DNA of 64,000 nt from Pseudomonas putida. Lineage in GTDB: Bacteria > Pseudomonadota > Gammaproteobacteria > Pseudomonadales > Pseudomonadaceae. Under the pieces are notes generated by a model. That model was not told the DNA's origin. It worked only from the letters and a program-made list of their open reading frames with translations, and did not search any database. Shown one piece after another: positions 56,299 to 64,000 of the stretch. The DNA lies in the NCBI RefSeq assembly GCF_028682455.1, contig NZ_JANHLD010000002.1, positions 248,001 through 312,000 on the forward strand, given 5' to 3'. Every line of letters starts with the position of its first letter. The stretch's first letter is position 1. The position numbers and the translations under genes were made by a program.

Positions 56299-57210
56299 TC
56301 AACCTCCCGGCGTGGTTTGCAGTGATTTGTCCAGTTTGAGCATGGCCAGCAAGCGGCGGGCATCGAAAGGCGCGTGCACCTTGATGTCGTTGTCGAAATA
56401 GCAATACACGTCCCGCGTGCTGGCAGCCGGGGGGCGGGTGTCCTTATCGATCAGCTGCGCACCGCCGGGCTGGGCGCCGCGCCTCCAGGCCAGGATGCGC
56501 TTGTACCAGCGCTGCAGCGCCGGATCGCTGTAGCCGCTGCGGTAGAGCTGCTTGTCGCCGTGCAGGCGCAGATAGATGAACGTGCTGGTCACATCCTCGA
56601 CCTGGGGCCATTTGCCGGCCGTGTCGGCGACTACCAGGGCCACGTCATGACGGCGCAGCAACGCGACGAACTCGGGCGTGACAAAACTTGGGTGACGAAT
56701 CTCCACTGCATGGCGCAAGGCCTGGCCGGGGGAGGCGGGCACATTGTCGGGGGGCGTCAGGCGCGGCGACTGTTGCGCAAGCTTGCCCGCCTGGGCGGCG
56801 GTGCGCGGGAGCTGGGCCAGGAAGTCATCGAACAGGGCCGGGTCGAACTTCATGCTCGGCGGGAACTGCCAGAGCGTCGGCCCCAGCTTGGCGCCGAGCA
56901 TCAGGGGGCCACTGGCGTAGAAGTTGGCCAACGGCTCGGCGATGTCGCGCAGGCGCCGCATATGGGTGATGTAGCGGGGCGCCTTGACGCTGAACACAAA
57001 ACCCTCGGGCGTGTCGGCAGCCCATTGGGCAAAGCGCTCGGGCCGCTGCAGCGCATAAAAGGTGCCGTTTATCTCGATACTGTTCACCGCCCGCGAAGCG
57101 AAGCTCAGTTCATCCTGCTGGCGCAACCCTTCGGGATAGAACACCCCGCGCCAGGGGCCGTAGCGCCAACCCGAGATCCCGATGTGCATGCGAGCCTGTG
57201 TCGCCTTCAT
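56299..57210 (-). CDS. DUF72 domain protein (YecE-like)
   Basis: A 303-residue TIM-barrel-like protein. HIGISGWRYGPWRGVFYPEGL, EINGTFYALQRPERFAQWA, FVFSVKAPRYITHMRRL and YCYFDNDIKVHAPFDA are all standard for DUF72. The function of the family is unknown. It stands alone and its start has a weak ribosome site. Confidence 0.9.
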   Translation of the reverse strand: MKATQARMHIGISGWRYGPWRGVFYPEGLRQQDELSFASRAVNSIEINGTFYALQRPERFAQWAADTPEGFVFSVKAPRYITHMRRLRDIAEPLANFYASGPLMLGAKLGPTLWQFPPSMKFDPALFDDFLAQLPRTAAQAGKLAQQSPRLTPPDNVPASPGQALRHAVEIRHPSFVTPEFVALLRRHDVALVVADTAGKWPQVEDVTSTFIYLRLHGDKQLYRSGYSDPALQRWYKRILAWRRGAQPGGAQLIDKDTRPPAASTRDVYCYFDNDIKVHAPFDARRLLAMLKLDKSLQTTPGG

Positions 57211-57351
57211 CCGTTTTCTCCTGGGTGTGCAAATGGGCGGGACTATGGGCTTGTGAATCCTTGAGTGGGAGCGAGTTCAATCGAAAAAGCTGAACCGGTG
57301 CGGCCCTGGAATGCTCATAACTGATAGCGGTAGCCTGACAGGTACAAGGCC

Positions 57352-57780
57352 ATGAACATCCACGCGATTCTCTTCACCGTCGCCATGCTCGGCAGTGGCG
57401 CCAGCCTCGGCGCGGCCTGCGACGTGCAGACCCGCTCGCAGAGCCCCTCGGTACCCAGCGTCGAATCCCACACCTGCTATCAATTCACCGGCATGCCGGA
57501 AGACGCCATCGACTGGTCGTGCAGCAACGAGAGCAAGGAGATGCTCAGCACCCAGAAGCGCCGGGTGCAGGCCTGCCAGGACAACTCGGCGGGCCGCTGC
57601 ACCGCGACCCTCACCCAGGAAAGCCTGGCCAACCCGCACTCCACCAGCAAGGCGCCGGAGCGCGATACCCTGGCCATCCCCGAGGGGGCCCAGGTGGTCA
57701 CGTACTACTACGCCACCGCCCATCTGCAACAGGCGCGCAAGGATTGCGAGTCGGCAGGAGGCCGCTGGCAGGCGCCTTGA
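57352..57780 (+). CDS. Secreted cysteine-containing hypothetical protein
   Basis: A 142-residue protein with signal peptide (FTVAMLGSGASLGAAC). About six cysteines in the mature part (CDVQTRS, HTCYQFTG, WSCSNES, QACQDN, GRCTATL, KDCESAGG) suggest disulfides in the periplasm. I do not know a function. It reads in the same direction as the next lipoprotein gene. Confidence 0.65.
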   Translation: MNIHAILFTVAMLGSGASLGAACDVQTRSQSPSVPSVESHTCYQFTGMPEDAIDWSCSNESKEMLSTQKRRVQACQDNSAGRCTATLTQESLANPHSTSKAPERDTLAIPEGAQVVTYYYATAHLQQARKDCESAGGRWQAP

Positions 57781-57864
57781 GGCACTTTTTAGCGATTCGT
57801 GGCTCTATTCATGGCCAGTCGGCGCCGATCCCCGGCGCCGCGCCAGAATCCAGACCCGGTGCCG

Positions 57865-58611
57865 ATGGTCGAGACTGCCCCTGTTCGTTCCCTGCGAGTG
57901 CTGTGCCAGCCGTTGCTGGCCGGTGCCTTGATCATGTGTGCCAGCGCCTGCAGCCCGCAGCAGGGTCGCGACATCGCCAACCAATTCAGCCAGGGCAATC
58001 CCCAGGAGTTGTTCCAGACCAGCGTCGACCGCATGGCGACCCTGGCGATGCGCGACAACCTGCGCAGCCTCTACCTGCTGATGAACAAGTTGTACCTGCG
58101 CAACCCCAACCAGTGGCGCCAGTCGGGGTTTGTCGATGCCACTACCGCCGAACGGCAGATACGCCAGGCCATCGAGCAGCGCCAGACACTGCCGCAACTG
58201 GGCGAGCGGCGTGACCTGGCAGCCTTGAGCTACGCCTTGAGCCCGGAATTTCGCGGCGACCGGGTCGGGGCGTTCATCTACGCCATCGGCAGCATGCTGG
58301 TGACCGCCCATGGCGGGCGCAGCGAGTTCTTCATGACCGACACCATCAACCCGCTGTTCGTCAGCAACGCGGCGCGCAACATCGAAAAGGCCACCTGGAT
58401 GCTCAGCCAGCGCCAGGATGAAAACGGCGTCCTGTTGCTGTTTTCCAACGAAATGACCGAAGAAGGCAGCAATCTCAGCTTCGCCGTTGAGTTCGGCAAG
58501 ATCGTGGCGCGCCTCGACCTGCTGGCGCAGATGCTCGATGAGCGGTATCGGCGCATCGGCCTGAACTATGCGCAAAGTCTGTTGCTGATGAATTTCCTGC
58601 CGGTGCAGTAG
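57865..58611 (+). CDS. Hypothetical lipoprotein
   Basis: A protein of about 248 residues starting VETAPVRSLRV-like after ATG 57865. The hydrophobic segment LLAGALIMCASAC ends in a lipobox (ASAC). The mature part is helical (LRSLYLLMNKLYLRNPNQWRQ; RQAIEQRQTLPQLGERRDLAAL) and has no motif that I recognise. An ATG at 57799 would extend it by 22 polar residues before the signal, which is less likely. Confidence 0.7.
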   Translation: MVETAPVRSLRVLCQPLLAGALIMCASACSPQQGRDIANQFSQGNPQELFQTSVDRMATLAMRDNLRSLYLLMNKLYLRNPNQWRQSGFVDATTAERQIRQAIEQRQTLPQLGERRDLAALSYALSPEFRGDRVGAFIYAIGSMLVTAHGGRSEFFMTDTINPLFVSNAARNIEKATWMLSQRQDENGVLLLFSNEMTEEGSNLSFAVEFGKIVARLDLLAQMLDERYRRIGLNYAQSLLLMNFLPVQ

Positions 58612-58678
58612 CAGGGAACTACTGCCGGGAGAGGAGTATCCTATTTGACGTAGGGACTCTATTTCCGGAGGCACCACC

Positions 58679-58996
58679 ATGCGTCGTCTACTGATCGCTT
58701 CTTCCCTTGTTCTCTGCCTGCCCTTCGGCGCGGCCCTGGCCGATGTCGATGCCGGTGATGTCGCCACCTCGGCAGGGGTATCTGCCTCGCTGTACTCCAC
58801 CTTCAAGGACGACAAACGGATCATTCCGGCCCGTGACGATGCCTCGTCGTTCATCGCCAGCGGCGGCGCCATTCGTGGGGTCTACCTGGAGTCCATGTTG
58901 CAGCGTGTGCGAGAACAAAATCCTGGCCTGCAAGCCACCGATGAAGACATCGCCCGGGCGATCCTGATGCAGGACCAGCTGGGCACCGAGCGCTAG
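58679..58996 (+). CDS. DUF2388 family secreted protein
   Basis: A 105-residue protein with signal peptide (LIASSLVLCLPFGAALAD). The body VATSAGVSASLYSTFKDDKRI and ARDDASSFIASGGAIRG matches the DUF2388 family that is largely confined to Pseudomonas and relatives. It is periplasmic and of unknown function. GGAGG stands about 9 bases before the ATG. Confidence 0.85.
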   Translation: MRRLLIASSLVLCLPFGAALADVDAGDVATSAGVSASLYSTFKDDKRIIPARDDASSFIASGGAIRGVYLESMLQRVREQNPGLQATDEDIARAILMQDQLGTER

Positions 58997-59003
58997 ACTC
59001 TCC

Positions 59004-59072
59004 TGTAGGAGCGGATTTGCCCCGCGACATCAAGACATCCGAAAGATCGCTATCGCCAGGCAAGCCCGCTCC
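59004..59072. repeat. REPIN-like inverted REP pair
   Basis: TGTAGGAGCGGATTTGCCCC (near 59005) and its inverted partner CAGGCAAGCCCGCTCC (near 59057-59072) flank a short spacer between two genes, as in Pseudomonas REP doublets. Confidence 0.75.
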
Positions 59073-59103
59073 GAAAATGATCCTGCAAGATCCGGAGGTC
59101 ATC

Positions 59104-59556
59104 ATGTTCAGGTTGTCATCAGTGGGCCTATGTGTGGCGGCTGCGCTGTTTGCAGCCCAGGCCAGCGCCGAAACAGTGGTGCCGATGAAGGGCCAGAGCG
59201 CTCAACAAGTCCAGCTCGACACGGACGAATGCCACAACGTCGCCAACAGCGCGTCCAGCAGTACCTCGACGCCCAGCGGCGGGCGGATCAAAGGCGCGGC
59301 CGTCGGCGCCGCGGCCGGTGCGGTAGGGGCCAATGTGCGCGGTAACCAGCACGAGGAGATCTATGATCGCGTCGATGACGATGTCAAACAGGACTATCGG
59401 CAGAACCGCGCCAAGCAAACCGCGGCCGCCGGTGCGGTAGTGGGGGGCGCCCATCAACGACAGGAGCGGCGCGAGCAACGCAGAACCAGCGAATCGACCA
59501 ACGCGACCGCCTACACCAGTTGCCTGCAGGGCAAGGGCTATCAGGTCACCCCGTAG
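59104..59556 (+). CDS. Secreted glycine-zipper protein
   Basis: A 150-residue protein with signal peptide (LCVAAALFAAQASAE). A glycine-zipper stretch (IKGAAVGAAAGAVGANVRG) can insert into membranes, and AAGAVVGGAHQRQERREQRR follows. Two cysteines (DECHN and TSCLQGKGY) frame it. This matches small YMGG/glycine-zipper envelope proteins. ATG 59104 has GGAGG upstream; the longer frame runs through the REPIN and was rejected. Confidence 0.8.
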   Translation: MFRLSSVGLCVAAALFAAQASAETVVPMKGQSAQQVQLDTDECHNVANSASSSTSTPSGGRIKGAAVGAAAGAVGANVRGNQHEEIYDRVDDDVKQDYRQNRAKQTAAAGAVVGGAHQRQERREQRRTSESTNATAYTSCLQGKGYQVTP

Positions 59557-60062
59557 CATTGCTCGACCGTGGCGGGTCGGCAACGATTCGTCACGGTGGC
59601 GGGCAGCGCCCCGAGCATCTTCAGCACCAGCGCCGCATAATGCTCGATCACCTCTTCAACATCCCAGCGACCATCGGCCTGGTGCCAGATGCACGCATGG
59701 GTGAGCTGGTTGAACAGGGTGCGGGCCATGAGTTGCGGATCGGCGCAGTGCAACGATCCTTCCTCCCTTCCTTGATCGAGCATACGCTGCAGGTAGTTCC
59801 TATACCGGCCTCGGGTGCTGCGCATTGCGGTGTCCAGGCGCTTGAAGTCCAGCTTGCCGAGCCTGTCCTGGTCCGGGTGCTCCAGGTGATAGCGCACATG
59901 GCAGGCGATGAACGCCACCAACTTCACATCGGCGCGGGCGCCAGCGGGTTGCTCGCGTTGCCACTGCCGGGCAATGCCGTCCAGGTAGTGCATGTCCATG
60001 GTGAGATCCCCTGTGCCGGGCCAGGCCAGCCGCGCCCAGGGCGCGGTTGGCGCTGAACTCAT
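59541..60062 (-). CDS. TetR-type ligand-binding domain protein lacking the HTH
   Basis: A 173-residue frame whose body (DVKLVAFIACHVRYHLEHPDQD; RRNYLQ-like YRNYLQRMLDQGREEGSLH; LMARTLFNQLTHACIWHQ) looks like the C-terminal domain of a TetR/AcrR regulator. No N-terminal helix-turn-helix is present; the first 40 residues are Pro/Trp-rich and unlike an HTH. The ATG overlaps the SDR stop as ATGA. It is either a 5'-truncated regulator (pseudogene) or an HTH-less protein translated by coupling. Confidence 0.6.
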   Translation of the reverse strand: MSSAPTAPWARLAWPGTGDLTMDMHYLDGIARQWQREQPAGARADVKLVAFIACHVRYHLEHPDQDRLGKLDFKRLDTAMRSTRGRYRNYLQRMLDQGREEGSLHCADPQLMARTLFNQLTHACIWHQADGRWDVEEVIEHYAALVLKMLGALPATVTNRCRPATVEQCYGVT

Positions 60063-60883
60063 TGCAGGTTGCCGGCAACCGCGATGGTCTGGGCGGTGAT
60101 GTAGTTCGACTCCGGCGAGCAGAACAGGTACACCGCATCGGCCGCTTCCTGCACGGTACCCGGACGCCCGAGCGGGTTGCGCTGGGCGAACGTCCTGGCG
60201 TTCTCCGGGCTGATCCCTACCCGAATGTCACGGCCCTCGATGTTCACGGTGGCGCCTGCATGGGCGTCGGCCCGGGTCATGCGGGTCTCGATGAAGCCAA
60301 AGGCCACGGCATTGACGTTGACCTTCAAGCGCCCCCACTCGCGCGCCAGCGCACGGGTCATGCCGATCACCCCGGCCTTGGCCGAGGAGTAGTTCATTTG
60401 CCCGGCGTTGCCGTTCAACGCCGACACCGACGAGATGTTCACCACCTTGCGAAACACTTCCCGCTCCAGGGCGGCATCGGCTTGCGCCTGGGCCTTTATG
60501 ATCGGGTAGGCGGCACGCAGGATGCGAAATGGCGCGGTCATGTGGCAGTCGACAATGGCGTACCACTGCTCGTCGCTCATCTTCTGGATCACGTCGTCCC
60601 AGGTGTAGCCGGCATTGTTGACAATGATGTCGATGCCGTTGAAGTGGTCCATCGCTGTCTTGATGTAGCGCTCGGCAAAGTCCGGAGCGCTGACGTTGCC
60701 GTGGCACACGGCGGCTTCGCCGCCGAGGCTGCGGATCATCTCGGCGGTTTCGTGGGCAGGGTCGGCGTCCAGGTCGTTGATCACCACGCGGGCGCCTTCA
60801 CGAGCCAGCTTCAGTGCGATCTGCTGGCCGATGCCGCGGCCCGAACCGGTTACCAGTGCGACTTTGCCTTGAAGTTTTGCCAT
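60059..60883 (-). CDS. SDR family 3-oxoacyl-reductase/3-hydroxyacyl-CoA dehydrogenase-like protein
   Basis: A 274-residue classical short-chain dehydrogenase. TGSGRGIGQQIA binds NAD(P), NNAG is present, and the catalytic set is NISSVSA Ser, then YSSAKAG with Tyr-x3-Lys. It is FabG-like in sequence, but its place in a thiolase-MaoC cluster suggests oxidation of a 3-hydroxyacyl-CoA. It is followed directly by the TetR-like remnant. Confidence 0.88.
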   Translation of the reverse strand: MAKLQGKVALVTGSGRGIGQQIALKLAREGARVVINDLDADPAHETAEMIRSLGGEAAVCHGNVSAPDFAERYIKTAMDHFNGIDIIVNNAGYTWDDVIQKMSDEQWYAIVDCHMTAPFRILRAAYPIIKAQAQADAALEREVFRKVVNISSVSALNGNAGQMNYSSAKAGVIGMTRALAREWGRLKVNVNAVAFGFIETRMTRADAHAGATVNIEGRDIRVGISPENARTFAQRNPLGRPGTVQEAADAVYLFCSPESNYITAQTIAVAGNLQ

Positions 60884-60912
60884 GGGTGCAGCTCCTCGAT
60901 TATCAGTATTGT

Positions 60913-61329
60913 TTACAGAGCGATGACGGCATCGCCGACGATCTTGGTTTCGCCGTACTGGTTGGCGGTGCGGATCTCGACCTTCAGGCGTTGCTCACCT
61001 TCGGCTTCGAAGCGCTCCACCACCGTGCCGGTGCAGGTAATCTGGTGGCCCAGGTGGGTAATGCCGAGAAACCGCACGCCCAGGTCGCGCAGCTGGCGTT
61101 GATCCACCCACTGGGTGACCAGGCGGGCGAGGTAGGCCATCGACAACATGCCGTGGGCGAACACATCGGCCATGCCGGCCTTGCGGGCATAGTCGATGTC
61201 GATATGAATGGCGTTGTGATCCCCCGAGGCGCCGGCGAACAGCGCCAGGGTGGTGCGGTTGATCGGGGCCAGGGTCAGGGCCGGCAGTTGTTCGCCGACC
61301 TGCAGGTGTTGCAGCGATGGGGTAGTCAT
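60913..61329 (-). CDS. MaoC-type enoyl-CoA hydratase-like protein
   Basis: A 138-residue single hot-dog protein with the hydratase-2 motif FAGASGDHNAIHIDIDYARK (Asp and His of the catalytic dyad) followed by FAHGMLSMAYLARLV. Together with the next MaoC-fold gene it likely forms a heterodimeric hydratase, as in actinobacterial and pseudomonad steroid or fatty acid clusters. It lies 29 bases ahead of the SDR gene. Confidence 0.9.
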   Translation of the reverse strand: MTTPSLQHLQVGEQLPALTLAPINRTTLALFAGASGDHNAIHIDIDYARKAGMADVFAHGMLSMAYLARLVTQWVDQRQLRDLGVRFLGITHLGHQITCTGTVVERFEAEGEQRLKVEIRTANQYGETKIVGDAVIAL

Positions 61330-61343
61330 CAGTGATCTCCGCT

Positions 61344-61784
61344 TCAGCTGTTGCGCTGTACGAGTACGCTACGAAGGTCGGCAACGTGCTCGCCGTGCTG
61401 GTTGGTCACGCGGGTTTCGCGCACCACGAATTCAAGGGCGCCACCTTTCTTCTCGTAGATGTCGGCAATCCGTACTTCGAAGCGCAGGGTGTCGCCGGCA
61501 TAGGCCATGCGGTGGTAGCGGAACGATTGCTCGCCGTGCAGGATGCGGGCGGTGACTATGCCCAGTTCGTCGCGCCAGGCGTTGGACGGGATCTGCAACT
61601 CCAGCGAGAACAGGAAGGTCGGCGGCAGCGGCAGGGTCGGGTGGCCGGCATCGCGGGCGGCCTGCTCGTCGAAATAGACCGGGTTGGTTTCACCGGTGGC
61701 CTTGGCGAAAAAGCGCAGTTGCCCTGCCTCGGCGGTGGCCAGGAAGGCGGGTAGCTGGCGGCCGATGTGTTGTTTGTCGATCAT
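61344..61784 (-). CDS. MaoC N-terminal-like (FAS1-type dehydratase) hot-dog protein
   Basis: A 146-residue partner hot-dog protein (FFAKATGETNPVYFDEQAARD; PLPPTFLFSLEL). It lacks the full catalytic dyad of its neighbour and probably forms the second half of a heterodimeric enoyl-CoA hydratase. It ends 14 bases before the catalytic MaoC gene. Confidence 0.88.
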   Translation of the reverse strand: MIDKQHIGRQLPAFLATAEAGQLRFFAKATGETNPVYFDEQAARDAGHPTLPLPPTFLFSLELQIPSNAWRDELGIVTARILHGEQSFRYHRMAYAGDTLRFEVRIADIYEKKGGALEFVVRETRVTNQHGEHVADLRSVLVQRNS

Positions 61785-61811
61785 CGAAGGGCTCCTTGAG
61801 GGCAGGCCGGG

Positions 61812-62996
61812 TCAGTGTTTCTGGTACACGGTGACCACGCAGGCACCGCCCAGGCCGAGGTTGTGCTGCACCGCTGTCCGCGCGCCTTGCACCTGGCGCT
61901 GTTCGGCACTGCCGCGCAGTTGATGGGTCAGCTCGTAGCATTGGGCAAGACCGGTGGCGCCCAGTGGATGGCCCTTGGAGAGCAGGCCGCCGGAAGGGTT
62001 GGTCACCCAGCGCCCGCCATAGGTGTTGTCGCCATCGTTGACCAGTTGCTCGCCGGCGCCCTCGGCGCACAGGCCAAGGCCTTCGTAGGTCAGCAGTTCG
62101 TTCTGGGCGAAGCAGTCGTGCAGTTCGATCACGTCGATGTCGCGGGGGCCGATGCCGGCCTGGTTGTAGGCGATGTCGGCGGCCATGCGGGTCATGTCGA
62201 AACCCACCACGCGGATCATGTCGTTGGCGTCATAGGTGCTGGGCAGGTCGGTGGTCAGCGCCTGCCCGGCGATCAGCACGTCGGTGCGCAAGCCGTGCTT
62301 CCTGGCGAAGGCTTCGGAGACCACGATGGCGGCCGCTGCGCCGCAGGTGGGCGGGCAGGCCATCAGGCGGGTCAGCACGCCTTCCCAGAGCATCGGCGCG
62401 GCCAGCACTTCTTCGGGGCTGACTATGTTGCGAAACACCGCCAGCGGGTTGTTGGCCGCGTGGCGGCTGGCCTTGGCGCGGATCTTGGCGAAGGTCGCCA
62501 GCTGGGTGCCGTACTTCTGCATGTGGGCGTGGCCCGCACCGGCGAACTGGCGAATGGCCGTGGGCAGCTCGGGCTTGCCTACCAGTTCGGTGGTGAGCTT
62601 GAGGGCACGCTCGGTGGCCGGGGCGCGATCGGTCCAGGCCGATTTCAGCGCGCCCGGGTTCATCTGCTCGAAGCCGAACGCCAGGGCGCAGTCCACCACG
62701 CCGCTTTGCACCGCCTGGCGAGCCAGGAACAGGGCGCTGGAACCGGTTGCGCAGTTGTTGTTGACGTTGACCAGGGGGATACCGGTCATGCCCACGCGAT
62801 ACAGGGCCTTTTGTCCGCAGGTGGAGTCACCGTAGACATAGCCTGCATAGGCTTGCTGGATGTCCTTGAAGTCCAGGCCGCAATCGGCCAGGGCCAGGCG
62901 GATCGCCTGTTCGCCCATCACATCGTAGGCTTCATTGGTGCCAGGCTTCTTGAACGGGATCATGCCCACGCCAGCCACGAATACCTTGCTGCTCAT
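61812..62996 (-). CDS. Thiolase / SCP-x-like acetyl-CoA acyltransferase
   Basis: A 394-residue thiolase-fold protein of the lipid-transfer/SCP-x group. The nucleophile Cys is in NNNCATGSSALFLARQ, and the second active-site region is SGGLLSKGHPLGATGLAQC with His. It has the SCP-x-type GVGMIPFKKPG start. It probably cleaves 3-ketoacyl-CoA of a bulky or branched substrate. It is first in the surviving operon, after the acyl-CoA dehydrogenase remnant. Confidence 0.9.
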   Translation of the reverse strand: MSSKVFVAGVGMIPFKKPGTNEAYDVMGEQAIRLALADCGLDFKDIQQAYAGYVYGDSTCGQKALYRVGMTGIPLVNVNNNCATGSSALFLARQAVQSGVVDCALAFGFEQMNPGALKSAWTDRAPATERALKLTTELVGKPELPTAIRQFAGAGHAHMQKYGTQLATFAKIRAKASRHAANNPLAVFRNIVSPEEVLAAPMLWEGVLTRLMACPPTCGAAAAIVVSEAFARKHGLRTDVLIAGQALTTDLPSTYDANDMIRVVGFDMTRMAADIAYNQAGIGPRDIDVIELHDCFAQNELLTYEGLGLCAEGAGEQLVNDGDNTYGGRWVTNPSGGLLSKGHPLGATGLAQCYELTHQLRGSAEQRQVQGARTAVQHNLGLGGACVVTVYQKH

Positions 62997-63003
62997 CGTT
63001 TTT

Positions 63004-63014
63004 TCCTTTTTGTT
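63004..63014 (-). promoter_or_regulatory. Thiolase leader with candidate Hfq/Crc motif next to the ribosome site
   Basis: On the minus strand, AACAAAAA (63007-63014) sits immediately before AGGA, the ribosome site of the thiolase ATG at 62996. The position fits Hfq/Crc repression. Function inferred. Confidence 0.45.
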
Positions 63015-63022
63015 TTCGAAGG

Positions 63023-63118
63023 TCAGAACTTGTGCGCGATCTGTTCGCGCATGACTTCACGGGTGCCGCCGTATATGCGGTTGACGCGCATGTCGAGAAA
63101 GACTCGGGCAATCTGCCC
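63023..63118 (-). pseudogene. 3' remnant of an acyl-CoA dehydrogenase gene
   Basis: The frame reads GQIARVFLDMRVNRIYGGTR then EVMREQIAHKF and stops at 63023. This is the conserved C-terminal end of acyl-CoA dehydrogenases (RxxRIYGGTxEIMxE). Directly upstream there is an in-frame TGA (63119-63121), and the bases beyond do not continue the family. The rest of the gene has been deleted. It lies just ahead of the thiolase gene, where an acyl-CoA dehydrogenase would complete the beta-oxidation set. Confidence 0.85.
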
Positions 63119-63243
63119 TCAAGCCTCCTCGAACACGGCTGGCCGCCTGGGGCTGAGGATTACGATAGGCGCGGGGCCGTGGCCGAACGCCACCCGGGGC
63201 GGGTGGCGGGGCAAAGAACGGCGTGTTGGGGAGGGGGTGTCGC

Positions 63244-64000
63244 CTACGCGGGGGGCAGGTCGCTGTCGTGGAATTGCAGGTCACGCATGCGCGCGACGGC
63301 TTCGTCGCGGCTGCTGACCCCAAGCTTGCTGTAGATGTGGCTCAGGTGCCACTTGACCGTTTCGGGCGACAGCCCCAGGGCCCGGGCGATTTTCTTGTTC
63401 GGCAGCGCCTGGGCAAGCAAGCGCAGCACTTCGATCTCGCGCTCGCTCAGCGGCTCGACCGCTGCACTGGGCTTGCTCGGCGTCGTGGCCGCGGGCTTGG
63501 CGGTGGCCACGGCCGGGGCGGTACTCTGCGCGGCTTGCAACCGCTCGACATAGAACGCCAGCAGCGGATCGAGGGTTTCCTGGCTGGCGACGCTGCTGAT
63601 CAGCTCAAGCCCCTTGGGATGGGCGTCCAGCAGGCTGCGCAACAAACCGAAGCGCTGGCCGCGGCGCAACGCCTCGAGGATCTTGTCCCGCGCCAGCACC
63701 CGGTTGCCACGCTCGGCCTCGACCACCGCGCCCAGCACCAGCAAACGCACGGAGCCCAGCTGTCGGCGATGCCGCTCGCAGGTGGCGATCAGTTGATCCA
63801 GCCGGGCCGAGGCACCGTCCAGGTCGCCTTGCGCCAGTTGCCAGCGCACCCGGGAGTTCTCGGTGAGGATGTGGATTTCCTTGAGCGCCGTTTCTCCGGC
63901 ATCGGGGTGGCGGGCGTCGATGGTCTCCAGGCGGGTGAGCTTGGCCCGCGCCGCCGCGGTCTCGCCGAGGATCAGCAGCCAGCGCACCTGCCAGGTCAGG
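63244..64000 (-). CDS. MalT-type LuxR family regulator (C-terminal part, runs off the window)
   Basis: Partial: the frame is open to the window end, so the N-terminal ATPase is outside. What is visible are helical repeats ([35 protein letters not shown]), an Ala/Pro-rich linker and a C-terminal LuxR HTH ([40 protein letters not shown]). This matches large ATP-dependent LAL regulators. It is near the CoA-ester cluster but after a deletion scar, so a regulatory link is open. Confidence 0.85.
   Translation of the reverse strand, partial: LTWQVRWLLILGETAAARAKLTRLETIDARHPDAGETALKEIHILTENSRVRWQLAQGDLDGASARLDQLIATCERHRRQLGSVRLLVLGAVVEAERGNRVLARDKILEALRRGQRFGLLRSLLDAHPKGLELISSVASQETLDPLLAFYVERLQAAQSTAPAVATAKPAATTPSKPSAAVEPLSEREIEVLRLLAQALPNKKIARALGLSPETVKWHLSHIYSKLGVSSRDEAVARMRDLQFHDSDLPPA

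Noticed and set aside
1..64000. tRNA, rRNA, CRISPR, integrase or transposase genes
   Set aside because: None was found in a read-through of the sequence and of the protein frames.

Overview
The window looks like Pseudomonas chromosome, probably from the P. putida/P. fluorescens side of the genus. It has high GC, dense gene packing, and REP/REPIN-type repeats with the core GGAGCGGGCTTGCCCCGCG. Its gene set is typical of the genus: a DUF2388 protein, PqiABC with PqiA split in two, SdaA with an HAAAP serine transporter, GapN-like ALDH, and PelX followed by PelABCDEFG. No rRNA, tRNA, CRISPR, prophage or transposase was found. This assignment rests on gene content and repeat style, not on any database search.

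Layout. 1-9.7 kb holds metabolism and signalling: an unknown protein, a VOC protein, a GapN-like aldehyde dehydrogenase, a CHASE-GGDEF-EAL c-di-GMP enzyme, and a LysR / serine ammonia-lyase / serine transporter unit. 9.8-17.2 kb is a two-partner secretion locus. A hybrid regulator (receiver, LuxR HTH, PAS, degenerate kinase) precedes a large TpsA exoprotein with MBG-type repeats and its TpsB transporter. 18.6-24.1 kb is an uncharacterised catabolic island made of two divergent units: flavin/Fe-S oxidoreductase, cupin regulator and enoyl-CoA hydratase on one side, an orphan periplasmic binding protein and a class II aldolase on the other. A perfect palindrome lies between them. 24.7-37.9 kb is the Pel exopolysaccharide operon pelXABCDEFG, tightly overlapped and probably translationally coupled, with the c-di-GMP-binding residues of PelD conserved.

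38.4-40.3 kb holds the most unusual structure. An intact phytanoyl-CoA dioxygenase-like gene is followed by a low-GC block containing a wrecked T6SS hcp gene and a small membrane protein that looks like an orphan immunity protein. After that comes a second, internally deleted copy of the 3' end of the dioxygenase gene. 40.2-49.8 kb carries a universal stress protein, a Sad-like dehydrogenase with a divergent PtrR-like LysR, a DUF3302/HlyD pair, an AI-2E family permease and the pqi lipid-transport operon. 49.9-59.6 kb is mostly envelope and hypothetical genes plus exonuclease III, an antiporter and a DUF72 protein. 59.5-63.1 kb is a CoA-thioester (beta-oxidation-like) cluster of thiolase, two MaoC-fold proteins and an SDR. 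It is eroded at both ends: an acyl-CoA dehydrogenase is reduced to its last 31 codons, and a TetR-type protein lacks its DNA-binding domain. The window ends inside a MalT-type LuxR regulator.

How parts may work together. The c-di-GMP enzyme at 3.7 kb, the Pel operon and the TPS adhesin all point to a surface-attachment lifestyle, but a regulatory link between them is inference. A-rich AANAANAA motifs in the leaders of the serine transporter, the enoyl-CoA hydratase and the thiolase suggest Hfq/Crc carbon catabolite control of these catabolic genes.
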